A stretch of 64,000 bases of DNA from Photobacterium halotolerans DSM 18316 (GCF_000425165.1 NZ_KE384320.1:124001-188000), one strand, 5' to 3'; numbered from the stretch's first letter, positions 7,104-16,790 are shown. Notes: generated from the letters alone by a model not told the origin. Made by a program: numbers and translations.

Positions 7104-8975
7104 ATGAGTCATTCACAATCCGCTTTACTGACCCAACGCCGCTTTCTTCCTTACTTTATTACCCAGGCGCTGGGCGCGTTCAACGACAACATATATAAGA
7201 ATGTTCTGCTCATTCTGATCGCTTTTGCCGCGCCGGGCACTTTGCCCTTTGAGTCCGATTTCATTATCAACCTGGCCGCCGGTATCTTTATTCTGCCATT
7301 CTTTTTGTTCTCTGCCTCTGCCGGTGTACTGGCAGACTCCTACGACAAAGCCAGCATCATGCGAAAAGTGAAAATGGCTGAAATCATCATCATGGCCATG
7401 GCAGCCGTAGCTTTCGTGGCAGAGAATTATACCGCCTTACTGCTGCTGCTGTTTCTGATGGGCTCGCAATCTGCTTTCTTTGGCCCGGCCAAATATGCCT
7501 TACTGCCACAGCACCTGAAAAAGGAAGAGCTGGTTTCCGGCAACGCGTTAGTTGAAACAGGGACCTTCCTGGCCATACTGATCGGAACCCTGCTTGCGGG
7601 GATCATTGCCGATCAGCAAGAGGCAAGAACCATAGCGGCGGTGGCTGTGGTATCGTTCGCCGTTCTGGGCTATGCCAGTTCGCGTTATATCCCAGAAGCG
7701 AAACCCTGCGGTGCAGGTCAGCGGTTTCGCTGGCAACCGATCAGACAAACCCGCAAAACGCTGTCAATTGCCGCGAAAGATAAAGTGGTGCTGCAATGCG
7801 TGCTGGGGATCAGCTGGTTCTGGTTTCTGGGTGCCAGTTATCTGACCCAGTTTCCCAACTTTGCCAGGTTATACCTTGGCGGTAATGCCGCTTCAGTTTC
7901 AGTCCTGCTGACCTTGTTTTCCATCGGTATCGCTATCGGCTCACTGCTGTGCGACCGCCTGTCTGGTCATCGTATTGAGCCAGGCATCGTTCCGCTGGGC
8001 TCACTCGGCATCACGCTGTTTGGTGCCGACCTGATGTTCGCGACCCCGGATATCGCGCCGTTGTCAGACTCACTGTGGGCCTTTCTGACCCAACCGGACC
8101 TGATACGGGTATTCTTCTCACTGACCATGCTGGGTGTGTCTGGCGGCATCTACATCGTGCCACTGTATGCCATGATGCAAAACCGCGCCGAACCGTCAGA
8201 GCGGGCGCAGGTGATTGCGGCGAATAATATCTGGAACGCCATTTTCATGGTCGTCAGCTCAGTGACAGCGATCGTTTTCCTGTCAGTGCTGTCTTTGTCG
8301 ATACCGCAGTTCTTCCTGTTCCTGGCCGTCCTCAATCTGCTGGTGCTGGGGTATATCTACCTGCAGGCGCCCGATTTTTTCTGGCGATTTCTCATCTGGA
8401 TTGTCAGTCACACCTTGTACCGGGTAAGCCACCAGCAGCTGGAGAACATTCCCAAGCAGGGCGGTGCATTAATTGTCTGTAACCATGTCAGCTATATGGA
8501 TGCCTTGCTGCTGGCCGGTGCCTGCCCTCGCCCGATACGCTTTATCATGGACGAGGACATATTCAAACTGCCGCTGATTAAAACCTTCTGCAGCGCCTGC
8601 AAAGTTATTCCCATTGCCGCAAAAGACAGACGCTCCATTCAAAAAGCTTTCGAGGAAGTGGAATACTATCTGTCTCAAGGCGAACTGGTGTGTATCTTCC
8701 CGGAAGGAAAGCTCACCCATGATGGGGAAGTCGGGCCTTTCATGCGGGGGGTGGATCTTATCCTGAAGCGCTCCCCTGCGCCTGTCATTCCAATGGCACT
8801 GCAAGGTTTGTGGGGCAGCTACTTCAGCCGTGAAGGCGGTAAAGCCTTACTGAAATGGCCTAAACGTTTCTGGTCACGCGTGACTATTGTCGCCGGCACC
8901 CCGGTTAATGCGCAATCGGCCAATAGCGCGGCTTTACGTGAAACCGTTATTGCACTGCGAGGCGAATCTCGCTGA
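7104..8975 (+). CDS. MFS transporter fused to a PlsC-type glycerophospholipid acyltransferase
   Basis: A 623-residue fusion. Residues 1 to about 410 form an MFS transporter with about 12 membrane segments, resembling the lysophospholipid flippase LplT (FLPYFITQALGAFNDNIYKNVLL at the start). The last 190 residues are a PlsC acyltransferase domain with the catalytic NHVSYMD box (H-x4-D), and FPEGKLTHDG as the glycerol-phosphate-binding motif. In E. coli LplT and the acyltransferase-ligase Aas are separate; here a transporter and an acyltransferase are joined without an acyl-ACP synthetase domain. A role in importing and re-acylating lysophospholipid is likely. Start: AAGGAG lies 9 bases before the ATG at 7104; the ATG at 7086 is the alternative. 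Confidence 0.87.
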   Translation: MSHSQSALLTQRRFLPYFITQALGAFNDNIYKNVLLILIAFAAPGTLPFESDFIINLAAGIFILPFFLFSASAGVLADSYDKASIMRKVKMAEIIIMAMAAVAFVAENYTALLLLLFLMGSQSAFFGPAKYALLPQHLKKEELVSGNALVETGTFLAILIGTLLAGIIADQQEARTIAAVAVVSFAVLGYASSRYIPEAKPCGAGQRFRWQPIRQTRKTLSIAAKDKVVLQCVLGISWFWFLGASYLTQFPNFARLYLGGNAASVSVLLTLFSIGIAIGSLLCDRLSGHRIEPGIVPLGSLGITLFGADLMFATPDIAPLSDSLWAFLTQPDLIRVFFSLTMLGVSGGIYIVPLYAMMQNRAEPSERAQVIAANNIWNAIFMVVSSVTAIVFLSVLSLSIPQFFLFLAVLNLLVLGYIYLQAPDFFWRFLIWIVSHTLYRVSHQQLENIPKQGGALIVCNHVSYMDALLLAGACPRPIRFIMDEDIFKLPLIKTFCSACKVIPIAAKDRRSIQKAFEEVEYYLSQGELVCIFPEGKLTHDGEVGPFMRGVDLILKRSPAPVIPMALQGLWGSYFSREGGKALLKWPKRFWSRVTIVAGTPVNAQSANSAALRETVIALRGESR

Positions 8976-9279
8976 TACACTGACAAAACGGAAAGTGCAT
9001 GGTTCTGCGCTTTCCATTTTTATCCTGCTTTAAAAAATTATCCAGAACAATCCGCCAAAATATAAATCGATATTAATCATTAAAACCAGCCATTATCCAG
9101 TGAAGCCGAGATATCATCGGCCTCACACCTCGCAGACCACTTTTCACTCTTTTAGTTTATTATTCTGATAAACATTAAAATTACGTCCCTTCGCATAATT
9201 TTTTCCTGCAGACCCTTTATCTAAAGGTGGCATTTGGTGTAATTTGTGGGAAATGTTCACTTTTTCGCAGGATGACCAC
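8976..9279. other. 304-base intergenic region between the MFS-PlsC gene and alaA
   Basis: It contains the terminator listed next. The remainder (about 9030-9240) is AT-rich, including a TTTATTATTCTGATAAAC stretch, and probably holds the alaA promoter. I could not choose a -35/-10 pair with confidence. Confidence 0.5.
8990..9021 (+). terminator. Rho-independent terminator after the MFS-PlsC gene
   Basis: A 10 bp stem (GGAAAGTGCA with TGCGCTTTCC, one G-T pair) with a 6-base loop is followed by ATTTTTAT. It lies 14 bases after the stop codon. Confidence 0.85.
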
Positions 9280-10494
9280 ATGCACAACATCGGGATGTCT
9301 ACCAAGCTCAACAATGTTTGTTATGACATAAGGGGTCCCGTTCTTAAACATGCCAAGCGCATGGAAGAAGAAGGCCACAAAATTCTTAAGCTCAACATTG
9401 GCAACCCCGCCCCATTCGGTTTTGATGCACCGGATGAGATCCTGGTGGACGTGATCCGTAATCTGCCAACCTCACAAGGTTACTGCGATTCAAAAGGCAT
9501 TTACTCGGCGCGTAAAGCCGTGGTGCAACATTACCAGAGACGTGGTCTGCTGGATTTGGATGTTGAAGACGTTTATATCGGCAATGGCGTATCTGAACTG
9601 ATCGTGATGGCGATGCAGGCACTGCTGGATAACACGGATGAAATTCTGGTTCCTGCACCGGATTACCCGCTGTGGACAGCCGCCATCTCTTTGTCTGGCG
9701 GCAATCCGGTGCACTATATCTGTGATGAAGAATCGGACTGGTATCCAGACCTTGACGACATTCGCAGCAAAATCACTCCGAAGACACGCGGGATTGTATT
9801 GATCAACCCGAACAACCCGACCGGTGCTGTCTACAGCCGGGACTTTTTGCTGGAAGTGATTGAAATAGCCCGTCAGCACAAACTGATTATCTTTGCCGAC
9901 GAAATTTACGACAAAATTCTGTATGACGGCGCCCAGCACACTTCTATTGCCCCACTGGCAGAAGACGTGTTCTGTGTCACCTTCAATGGCTTGTCTAAAT
10001 CTTACCGTGTCTGCGGCTTCCGTGCTGGCTGGATGTTGCTCTCAGGGCCACGCCATGTCGCCAAACGCTATATCGAAGGCCTGGATATGCTGGCGTCAAT
10101 GCGCCTGTGTGCCAACGTGCCGATGCAGCATGCGGTACAGACAGCCTTAGGAGGCTACCAGAGCATTAACGAACTTATCCTGCCTGGCGGTCGCTTGTTA
10201 GAGCAAAGAAACAAGGCCTACGACATGATTACGCAAATTCCCGGCGTGTCATGCGTCAAACCTAAAGGTGCCTTGTACTTATTCCCCAAACTGGATCAGA
10301 AGAAGTTCAACATTGTCGATGATCAGAAAATGGCACTGGACTTCCTGCAGCAAGAAAAAGTACTGATAGTCCACGGCACAGGGTTTAACTGGAAAAAGCC
10401 GGATCACTTCCGCATAGTGACATTACCCAGGGTTGATGACCTGGAAATGGCCATCGGCCGTCTGGAGCGATTTCTTCATAGTTATCGCCAATAA
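9280..10494 (+). CDS. alaA: Glutamate-pyruvate aminotransferase
   Basis: A 404-residue class I/II PLP-dependent aminotransferase very close to E. coli AlaA, which makes alanine from pyruvate and glutamate. Shared signatures include NVCYDIRGPVLKHAKRMEEE, LNIGNPAPFGFDAPDEILVD, INPNNPTGAVYS (substrate carboxylate loop), DEIYDKILYD (PLP-contacting Asp) and NGLSKSYRVCGFRAGW, where the lysine forms the internal aldimine. The ATG at 9280 has AGGATGA 5-6 bases upstream and gives the length of E. coli AlaA (405). It is a separate unit, with a terminator before yfbR. Confidence 0.95.
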   Translation: MHNIGMSTKLNNVCYDIRGPVLKHAKRMEEEGHKILKLNIGNPAPFGFDAPDEILVDVIRNLPTSQGYCDSKGIYSARKAVVQHYQRRGLLDLDVEDVYIGNGVSELIVMAMQALLDNTDEILVPAPDYPLWTAAISLSGGNPVHYICDEESDWYPDLDDIRSKITPKTRGIVLINPNNPTGAVYSRDFLLEVIEIARQHKLIIFADEIYDKILYDGAQHTSIAPLAEDVFCVTFNGLSKSYRVCGFRAGWMLLSGPRHVAKRYIEGLDMLASMRLCANVPMQHAVQTALGGYQSINELILPGGRLLEQRNKAYDMITQIPGVSCVKPKGALYLFPKLDQKKFNIVDDQKMALDFLQQEKVLIVHGTGFNWKKPDHFRIVTLPRVDDLEMAIGRLERFLHSYRQ

Positions 10495-10532
10495 CGGGTT
10501 ATCAGCAATAAACCGTTCAGCATGTACCGCAA

Positions 10533-10560
10533 AGTCCCGGCTCCCGGGGCTTTTGTTGTT
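10533..10560 (+). terminator. Rho-independent terminator after alaA
   Basis: An 8 bp stem AGTCCCGG / CCGGGGCT with a 3-base loop is followed by TTTTGTTGTTT. It lies 39 bases downstream of the alaA stop. Confidence 0.75.
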
Positions 10561-10619
10561 TCCTAGGCTGCAAAAAATCTGTTAGGTTTAAATAGCAGTC
10601 TGAACAATGTGGAAACATC

Positions 10620-11204
10620 ATGAAAACCAGCCATTTTTTTGCTCATCTCGCTCGTATGAAACTGATTCAGCGCTGGCCACTTATGCGCTGCGTAGCAACG
10701 GAGAATGTCTCAGAGCACAGCCTTCAGGTGGCCTTTGTGGCCCACGCTCTGGCATTGATCAAAAACCGCCACTTCGGCGGGCAGCTGAACCCTGAGCGTA
10801 TTGCCCTGCTGGCCATGTTTCATGATGCCAGCGAAGTGCTGACAGGCGACATGCCAACACCGATCAAATATTTCAATCCAGCCATTGCAGAAGAATACAA
10901 AAAGATTGAACTGGCCGCCGAGCAACGGCTGCTTTCTATGCTCCCCGACGAGTTTCAGGCCGACTATGCCCCTTTGCTGGTCAGCGATGCCATTGACCAG
11001 CAGGACTATCACATAGTCAAGCAGGCCGATACCTTGTGTGCTTACCTCAAATGCCTGGAAGAGCTCAGGGCCGGCAATCACGAATTCACACAGGCCAAGA
11101 AACGTCTGGAAGAAACGCTGGAAGAGCGAAAGACACAGGAAATGAGTTATTTCCTGAAAACCTTCGCCACCAGTTTCAACCTAACTTTGGATGAGATCAG
11201 TTAA
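10620..11204 (+). CDS. yfbR: 5'-deoxynucleotidase YfbR (HD domain)
   Basis: A 194-residue HD-domain phosphohydrolase that removes phosphate from deoxyribonucleoside 5'-monophosphates. The metal ligands are visible: [14 protein letters not shown] (first His near residue 33), FHDASE near 68 (HD pair) and the late Asp in [10 protein letters not shown]. The length is near the 199 residues of E. coli YfbR. Its stop codon overlaps the start of dgt (TAATG), so the two are translationally coupled. This pairs a dNMP phosphatase with a dNTP triphosphohydrolase, a logical unit for dNTP pool control. Confidence 0.93.
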   Translation: MKTSHFFAHLARMKLIQRWPLMRCVATENVSEHSLQVAFVAHALALIKNRHFGGQLNPERIALLAMFHDASEVLTGDMPTPIKYFNPAIAEEYKKIELAAEQRLLSMLPDEFQADYAPLLVSDAIDQQDYHIVKQADTLCAYLKCLEELRAGNHEFTQAKKRLEETLEERKTQEMSYFLKTFATSFNLTLDEIS

Positions 11205-12568
11205 TGCCCTTAACCAGCGACCCAAGCACCGCTCTGTGGCAAGCAAGAAAAAGTCAGGAGCACAAAGAAAGACGCGATGATCACCGTACGGCCTATCAAC
11301 GTGATCGCGCCAGAATTCTTCACTCTGCGGCCTTTCGCCGCTTACAGGCCAAAACCCAGGTCCATGGCGCCGGTCACCACGACTTTTACCGCACCCGACT
11401 GACTCACTCGCTGGAAGCGTCCCAAATCGGCACCGGCATAGTGGCCCAGCTGAAAATCAAGCAGCCCGAATTTCGCTCGCTCTTACCTTCAAACAGCCTG
11501 ATGGAAAGCCTGTGCCTGGCTCATGACATCGGGCATCCGCCTTTTGGTCATGGTGGTGAAGTGGCGCTCAATTATATGATGCGTGAGCATGGTGGCTTTG
11601 AAGGCAATGCGCAGACTTTCAGAATTGTCACATTACTTGAGCCCTATACCGAAAAGTTTGGTATGAATTTATCACGCCGCACTTTACTCGGGCTGCTGAA
11701 ATACCCGGCTTTTATCCGCGATACGAGAGCCACAGAGCAACCCCCTGAAGTCAGCGACTTCCGGCATTTACGTGCCAAAGACTGGCAGCCGGCCAAAGGC
11801 ATTTACCGCGACGACAAGGAGACCTTTGAGTGGGTGCTGTCTTCCCTGCCTGAGCACGACAGGGAACTGTTCGGTATGATGCGCAGCGAGCGGCACTCCC
11901 CCACTCAACACCTCAAAACACGCTTTAAATCTCTGGACTGCTCCATCATGGAGCTTGCCGACGACATTGCCTACGGTGTGCACGATTTGGAAGATGCCAT
12001 CGTTATGGGCATAGTGACACAGAAGCAATGGGAAGAGGCTGCAGCCAGCCAGTTACTGCACTGCGGGGAGCCCTGGCTGGCCTCTCGGACGGAGTGGCTG
12101 AGCCAGCAGCTGTTTGCCGATCACCATCAGCGCAAAGATGCGATTGGCGCTTTAGTGAATGCCCTGATCACAGCGATTGAGATCGGCCCGACAACCGCCG
12201 AAAATACCCCGGCATTCAGCGAACCACTGCTAAAGTGGAACGCCTACCTGTCGGCCCCGATGGAAAATGCCCTGACAGTACTGAAACAATTTGTCAGCGA
12301 GTACGTGGTCCGTAAACCGGAAATTCAACTGCTTGAGTACAAAGGGCAGCAGATCATCATGGAAATGTTCGAGGCTTTCACCTCCGATCCCGAGCGATTG
12401 CTGCCGGCCAGTACCCGCGACCGCTGGCGCACAGCCATCCATCATAGCGAAAATGAACAGCGGATCATTGCCGACTATATTGCAGGCATGACAGACGGGT
12501 TTGCCCAACGCCTTTACAGCAACCTGTTTCAGCCTGCCAGCGACTGGAAAATAGGGCCTATCGTTTAA
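11204..12568 (+). CDS. dgt: dGTPase-like HD-domain triphosphohydrolase
   Basis: A 454-residue HD-domain protein that converts dNTPs to deoxynucleoside and tripolyphosphate. Key features are [16 protein letters not shown] near residue 35, then [13 protein letters not shown] (first His), the [14 protein letters not shown] box (HD pair plus DIGHPPFGH, near residue 107) and the distal [16 protein letters not shown] supplying the last metal-binding Asp. The length fits the dGTPase type 2 / Dgt-like subfamily (about 440) better than classical E. coli Dgt (505). It overlaps yfbR by one base and ends within 4 bases of the convergent tapT stop. Confidence 0.9.
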   Translation: MPLTSDPSTALWQARKSQEHKERRDDHRTAYQRDRARILHSAAFRRLQAKTQVHGAGHHDFYRTRLTHSLEASQIGTGIVAQLKIKQPEFRSLLPSNSLMESLCLAHDIGHPPFGHGGEVALNYMMREHGGFEGNAQTFRIVTLLEPYTEKFGMNLSRRTLLGLLKYPAFIRDTRATEQPPEVSDFRHLRAKDWQPAKGIYRDDKETFEWVLSSLPEHDRELFGMMRSERHSPTQHLKTRFKSLDCSIMELADDIAYGVHDLEDAIVMGIVTQKQWEEAAASQLLHCGEPWLASRTEWLSQQLFADHHQRKDAIGALVNALITAIEIGPTTAENTPAFSEPLLKWNAYLSAPMENALTVLKQFVSEYVVRKPEIQLLEYKGQQIIMEMFEAFTSDPERLLPASTRDRWRTAIHHSENEQRIIADYIAGMTDGFAQRLYSNLFQPASDWKIGPIV

Positions 12569-13182
12569 GGCTGCTTGCCATAATGCCGTTCGAACAGTCC
12601 GGGCGGCATCTGGCTGATCTGAAAATCAATCATCTTTTCAAACGCCGTCACTAATGGCAGAAATCGCCGGCTTTCGCCTTCAAGCTGACTCAGGGCGTGA
12701 AAGGCGGCTTCAACGGTTGATAACCCTGATTGTTTGGGCGATTTTCGAATCCGGTAATTACCCGCAGGTACATCATCAAGGCACACACACGGTAAGGCTT
12801 GTAAATTAGCCGACAAGCGCCATATTTTATACGCCTTCTTCCATGTGCCATCGAGCAGTATTAATGTCGTCAGAGTGGGCGGCGTGTTCTGCGCTGCCCG
12901 GCGGGAAAGCGGCACTGCCTGCCCGTCCGGATACAGCACCGCAGCATGGCGCTCAGGGTCAGCCAGCAGATTATTGATTTCCTCATGCCGGCTGAAATCT
13001 TCGCCTACCCATAAGCGAGCATTTGGCAGCGATAAGGTCAGAATACGGGCCGTACCAAGCGGCCGGCTGACCTCAGACGGGTGTTGCAATATCCAGAGTT
13101 CAGTTCTAGCATCAATTTTTTCAATCCATTGGCAAATGCAGGCATTGCCTGCTTTACCGCAATCTACACAGTATCGGCTCAT
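12565..13182 (-). CDS. tapT: tRNA-uridine aminocarboxypropyltransferase (DTW domain)
   Basis: A 205-residue DTW-domain protein. TapT (formerly YfiP) transfers the 3-amino-3-carboxypropyl group from S-adenosylmethionine to uridine 47 of tRNA, making acp3U. The N-terminal zinc-like set [19 protein letters not shown] and the hallmark LLDGTWKKA (the D-x-T-W box near residue 120), then [11 protein letters not shown], are all family features. The true start is at 13182; a long upstream extension to 13368 lies within the rhombosortase coding region on the other strand and is rejected. Its start codon is only 10 bases from that of the divergent rhombosortase gene. Confidence 0.87.
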   Translation of the reverse strand: MSRYCVDCGKAGNACICQWIEKIDARTELWILQHPSEVSRPLGTARILTLSLPNARLWVGEDFSRHEEINNLLADPERHAAVLYPDGQAVPLSRRAAQNTPPTLTTLILLDGTWKKAYKIWRLSANLQALPCVCLDDVPAGNYRIRKSPKQSGLSTVEAAFHALSQLEGESRRFLPLVTAFEKMIDFQISQMPPGLFERHYGKQP

Positions 13183-13192
13183 TGAGGTGCCC

Positions 13193-13765
13193 TTGTTATC
13201 ACGATCTCTGCTCCTGTCCCTGCTGACAATCTGTCTGTTTTGTGTCGCAGCACAGCTTGCACCGCTGAATGCACTGCTGGAATGGCAACGACCACTCATT
13301 GAAGCCGGGCAATGGTGGCGGATCCTAACAGGAAATTTCACCCACACCAATTGGGCCCATCTCGGCATGAATGTTTCAGGTCTGCTGATAATCAGTTATC
13401 TGTTCCGGTTTGACCTGACAACAGGGCGCTTCTGGCTGTTATTAGCCTCATTAAGCCTGATTGTAGGTCTGTCCCTGTTGTTTACCAGGCTGGATGGTTA
13501 CTCAGGATTGTCCGGCCTGTTGCATGGGATACTCATTTGGGGCGCCTGTCAGGATATCCGCGCACAACGGGCCGGAGGACGGTTATTGCTGATAGCCGGT
13601 ATCCTGAAAATCAGCTGGGATTTGTATAGCGGAGGGTCCGCTGAAACCGCGTCCATGATTAATGCACAGATTGCAGTAGAAGCGCATCTTGCAGGGGCTG
13701 TCGGCGGCTTGCTGCTAGCCATGCTGCCACCGGCTTTCCGGTTATCAGCATCGCCTGTTAAATAA
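13193..13765 (+). CDS. rrtA: Rhombosortase (rhomboid-family intramembrane serine protease)
   Basis: A 190-residue membrane protein with about six hydrophobic segments. Rhombosortases process proteins that carry a GlyGly-CTERM tail. The catalytic serine lies in YSGLSGLLHG (Ser107) and the catalytic histidine in VEAHLAGAVGG (His165); the conserved N-terminal set WRILTGNFTHTNWAHLGMN (His51, His56, Asn60) is present too. I chose the TTG at 13193 because GAGG sits 5 bases upstream and the first hydrophobic helix then starts at residue 5. No GlyGly-CTERM substrate is encoded in this window. Confidence 0.88.
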   Translation: MLSRSLLLSLLTICLFCVAAQLAPLNALLEWQRPLIEAGQWWRILTGNFTHTNWAHLGMNVSGLLIISYLFRFDLTTGRFWLLLASLSLIVGLSLLFTRLDGYSGLSGLLHGILIWGACQDIRAQRAGGRLLLIAGILKISWDLYSGGSAETASMINAQIAVEAHLAGAVGGLLLAMLPPAFRLSASPVK

Positions 13766-13772
13766 TGCAGGT

Positions 13773-13799
13773 TGCAAGGGGCGCATTGCACCCCTTACA
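13773..13799. repeat. Inverted repeat between rrtA and the ComEA-like gene
   Basis: AAGGGG and CCCCTT (6 bp) flank CGCATTGCA. It lies between the convergent gene ends and may act as a weak terminator, but neither side has a convincing T-run. Confidence 0.35.
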
Positions 13800-13827
13800 A
13801 GATAGTGGCGTTCCAGTCTTCAGCTCA

Positions 13828-14112
13828 TCAAAGCTGAATGCGATCGCGGTTTTTGTCTACAGTAGAGGCGCCAATGCCTTTGACCTTACTCAGATCCTCG
13901 ATAGTGGCAAATTTCCCATTCTGCTCCCGGTATTCAATAATGCTCTGTGCTTTATCCGGACCAACGCCTAACAGCAGCTTATCCAGTTCCTCAGCATTGG
14001 CACTATTGATATTAATTGTTATTTCAATCCCTTCATGCTTATCGGACGCGTCCACCACTCCAGGCAAGACAACGCTCGATGCCAGCAAAATTAATGCAAA
14101 TGTGTTTTTCAT
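13828..14112 (-). CDS. Small exported ComEA-type helix-hairpin-helix protein
   Basis: A 94-residue protein with a signal peptide (MKNTFALILLASSVVLPGVVDA) and one ComEA-like double helix-hairpin-helix unit (INSANAEELDKLLLGVGPDKAQSIIEYREQNGKF, then LSKVKGIGASTVDKNRDRI). Such domains bind DNA without sequence preference. In Vibrio, periplasmic ComEA draws DNA across the outer membrane during transformation; a ComEA-like protein beside ppiD is a recurrent vibrio arrangement. Whether this copy is the competence protein or a paralogue cannot be told from sequence alone. Confidence 0.85.
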   Translation of the reverse strand: MKNTFALILLASSVVLPGVVDASDKHEGIEITININSANAEELDKLLLGVGPDKAQSIIEYREQNGKFATIEDLSKVKGIGASTVDKNRDRIQL

Positions 14113-14191
14113 TTTTTCTCCTTGGTGTTAATTCAGCACAAGGATAATCATTTTTAATCACACAATAATGCTCACCAGAAAATGACAAGAT

Positions 14192-14224
14192 AAAAAAACG
14201 ACGGGCCGCACAAAGCGACCCGTC
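14192..14224 (-). terminator. Rho-independent terminator after ppiD
   Basis: Read leftward, GACGGG and CCCGTC (14219-14224 with 14200-14205) form a stem with inner partial pairing, followed by GTTTTTTT. It lies 22 bases past the ppiD stop. Confidence 0.75.
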
Positions 14225-14245
14225 TATTATAAATATCAATTACAT

Positions 14246-16138
14246 TTAGTTTGCAGATGCATCCAATACCGGATAGGTCACTTCTGCATCCGCACGCAGG
14301 ACATCAAGTAAAGCGGCCACATCCTGCTGAGCATTCATCTGAGCAACCTGTTCGGCCAGTTGCCCATTCACGCTGGCCGAATCGACCTCTGGCTCAATCA
14401 CTTTATCCAGTGCAATCACAACAACATTGCCCTGCTGATCATGGGTCACGCCGTAGACAGACTTACCTTCTTCAGGTTTTGCCATCGCAAACGCTTCCTG
14501 TGCAATCACAGGATCGCTGCCACGACGACTGATAGTCTGAGGCTCAGAGAAGCTCAGTTCATGCTGTTCCAAAATGGTGCTGTCACCATTACGCAATGCA
14601 GCAAGAATCTCATCAGCCTGCTTCTCAGCCGCTTCTTCACCACGCTGGGCTGCCATGATCTCATGCACCTGATCAGCAACCTCTTCAAACGGCAGCAGTT
14701 GCTCAGGACGGGACTCGTCAACACGCACAACAATGATGTGCTCCGCCCCCAGTTCAATGACTTCAGAATTCAAACCATCTTCACGTACTTCCGCACTGCT
14801 CAGCGCCTGGACAACAGCTGGTGAAGCCAACACACCCTGGGCATTGTTGAGTGCGAAGAAGTCAGTCTTCTGTACTTCAGCATTGACCGCTTTAGCCGCA
14901 TCATCCAGCGAATCAGGCATCTCAAAAGCTGATTCCGCCAGTTTGGTCTGCAGCTGATAAAAGGCTTCAGCCGCTTTTTGTTCGCGCAGATCCGCTAACA
15001 GGTCGCTGCGAACCTCGGTAAGAGGCTTGGCAGTCGGTGCTTTGACCGCTTCCAGCTGAATGATGTGATAACCAAATGAGGATTTCACGACACCAGACAG
15101 ATCACCTTGGTTTTCCAGAGCAAAAGCCGCTTCCTCAAACGCAGGGTCCATCACACCACGCTCAAACCAGTCCAGCTCACCACCTTGTTTCGCACTAAAA
15201 GTGTCATCCGATTTGGACTTGGCCAGTTCGGAAAAATCCGCCCCCTGATTCAGCTCGGCAAGAATCGCCTCTGCCTTTGACTGCGCCTCCGCATCATCAC
15301 CCTGAATCAGGATGTGGCGAACATGGCGCTGTTCAGGTGTCGAAAACTTAGCCAGATTGTCCTGATAATACGCATTGAGCTCATCATCACTGACATCCAT
15401 GGTGTTTTTCAGTGTATCGCCAGACAGCTCAATGTAAGCCACTTTCACTTGTTCCGGACGAGTAAAGGTTTCCGGGTGCTGTTCGTAGTAATCTTTGCTG
15501 TCGCTTTCTGAGATCTCGATGCTTTCTTTAAACGTATCAAGGTTCAGGGTCAGACTGCGCACTTCACGCTGCTGTTGCTCCAGTTGCTGCAACTGAGTCA
15601 ATTCATTACTCAGCGCAAAATCACTGCCCTGAATAGCGCTCAGCAGTTGCTGGCGCAGCATGTCGGTACGCATGTACTCAGCAAATTGCTCAGGCGTGAA
15701 ACGCGAACGGCGAAGCAAAGAAGCATACACTTCATTGTCAAACTTACCGTCACGCTGGAACTCAGGCATTGAACGGATAGCTTGCTTCACCTGATCATCG
15801 CTGATACGTAAGCCCAGCTCATTAGCCCGTTGCTCAATCAGCGCATCGTTCACCAAACGGTCTAACACACTACGGCGAAACTGCTGAACATAACCAGGAT
15901 CACCCATCAGCGTAGAGAAATACTCTCCCAGCTGCGACTGCATACGGTTACGCTCGTTCTGGTATGCCTGCTCGAACTGATTCTGGCTGATTTCCTCGCC
16001 GTCAATCTTTGCCGCTACAGGCTGATTAGAATTTGCCAGATAACTGCCTACACCGGCAAAGACAAAAGAAAATATGATTAGGGAGAGAATAATCTTCACC
16101 CAAATGCTGCTAACGCCTTCGCGCATCCGCTCCATCAT
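14246..16138 (-). CDS. ppiD: Periplasmic folding chaperone / peptidyl-prolyl isomerase D
   Basis: A 630-residue membrane-anchored chaperone of the SurA/PpiD type. Residues about 16-36 (VKIILSLIIFSFVFAGVGSYL) are a signal anchor that tethers it to the inner membrane near the SecYEG exit. SurA_N-like helices follow (GEEISQNQFEQAYQNERNRMQSQLG). A parvulin domain spans roughly 265-360 (RHVRHILIQGDDAEAQ..., FSELAKSKSDDTFSAKQGGELDWFERGVMDPAFEEAAFAL..., GYHIIQLEAVK). The length matches E. coli PpiD (623). It lies downstream of hupB on the same strand, with its own upstream region of about 190 bases. Confidence 0.95.
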   Translation of the reverse strand: MMERMREGVSSIWVKIILSLIIFSFVFAGVGSYLANSNQPVAAKIDGEEISQNQFEQAYQNERNRMQSQLGEYFSTLMGDPGYVQQFRRSVLDRLVNDALIEQRANELGLRISDDQVKQAIRSMPEFQRDGKFDNEVYASLLRRSRFTPEQFAEYMRTDMLRQQLLSAIQGSDFALSNELTQLQQLEQQQREVRSLTLNLDTFKESIEISESDSKDYYEQHPETFTRPEQVKVAYIELSGDTLKNTMDVSDDELNAYYQDNLAKFSTPEQRHVRHILIQGDDAEAQSKAEAILAELNQGADFSELAKSKSDDTFSAKQGGELDWFERGVMDPAFEEAAFALENQGDLSGVVKSSFGYHIIQLEAVKAPTAKPLTEVRSDLLADLREQKAAEAFYQLQTKLAESAFEMPDSLDDAAKAVNAEVQKTDFFALNNAQGVLASPAVVQALSSAEVREDGLNSEVIELGAEHIIVVRVDESRPEQLLPFEEVADQVHEIMAAQRGEEAAEKQADEILAALRNGDSTILEQHELSFSEPQTISRRGSDPVIAQEAFAMAKPEEGKSVYGVTHDQQGNVVVIALDKVIEPEVDSASVNGQLAEQVAQMNAQQDVAALLDVLRADAEVTYPVLDASAN

Positions 16139-16225
16139 AACGTGCCGTATCTCCTAGTTGTTCGAGCTGGCAATAATTGTTGATTACGATTCTGACGAAT
16201 CACAATCTGTCACCCTGATACAATG

Positions 16226-16254
16226 TAAAAAAAGCGCATCAGATATGATGCGCT
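16226..16254 (-). terminator. Rho-independent terminator after hupB
   Basis: An 8 bp stem AGCGCATC/GATGCGCT with a 6-base loop is followed on the minus strand by TTTTTTT. It lies 79 bases past the hupB stop and just before ppiD. Confidence 0.88.
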
Positions 16255-16332
16255 CTCGTGTTACGCAATAATGCCACTATATGACAAGAAGCGTAAGGTT
16301 TTGTTCATTCCAACTTACTGGCAAAGCCAGAA

Positions 16333-16605
16333 TCAGTTGACAGAATCTTTCAGCGCTTTACCTGGTTTGAAACCCGGTACACGTGCTGCTGCAATTTGGA
16401 TTTCTTCACCAGTTTGTGGGTTACGGCCAGTACGGGCAGCGCGCTCACGAACAGAGAATGTACCAAAACCAACCAGTGCAACCTGATCACCTTCCTTCAG
16501 AGACTCAGAGACAGCCTCAATGAAAGCGTCCAGCGCACGGCCAGCAGATGCTTTAGAAATATCAGCACCTTCGGCGATTTTATCAACCAATTGAGTTTTG
16601 TTCAC
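16333..16605 (-). CDS. hupB: DNA-binding protein HU-beta
   Basis: A 90-residue nucleoid protein matching E. coli HupB over its whole length. The beta-arm signature [26 protein letters not shown] is intact, and the closing KALKDSVN is typical. It forms dimers that bend and compact DNA. Start: GTG at 16605, with AGGGGA 7-8 bases upstream, gives (M)[16 protein letters not shown], which is the conserved N-terminus. No ATG fits. It follows lon in the usual lon-hupB-ppiD order and has its own intergenic promoter region. Confidence 0.96.
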   Translation of the reverse strand: MNKTQLVDKIAEGADISKASAGRALDAFIEAVSESLKEGDQVALVGFGTFSVRERAARTGRNPQTGEEIQIAAARVPGFKPGKALKDSVN

Positions 16606-16790
16606 GATTTCTTCCCCTCTATGAACATTGTCTTCCTGACAACAGCATAATCTATGTCTACGCTGTGACGGCAAAGGACAATCAAAAACTTGTATCAGGT
16701 CTAATTTATCAGCTCATTGAGACACTGAACAGGCTGTAAGCCTTGTTATTATTGAGCTTACAGCAAATTAGACCCCACTTATAGCCAGAC

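Noticed and set aside
12845-13192. Upstream extension of the rhombosortase frame
   Set aside because: It is antisense to tapT; the hydrophobic protein and a GAGG site both point to the TTG at 13193.
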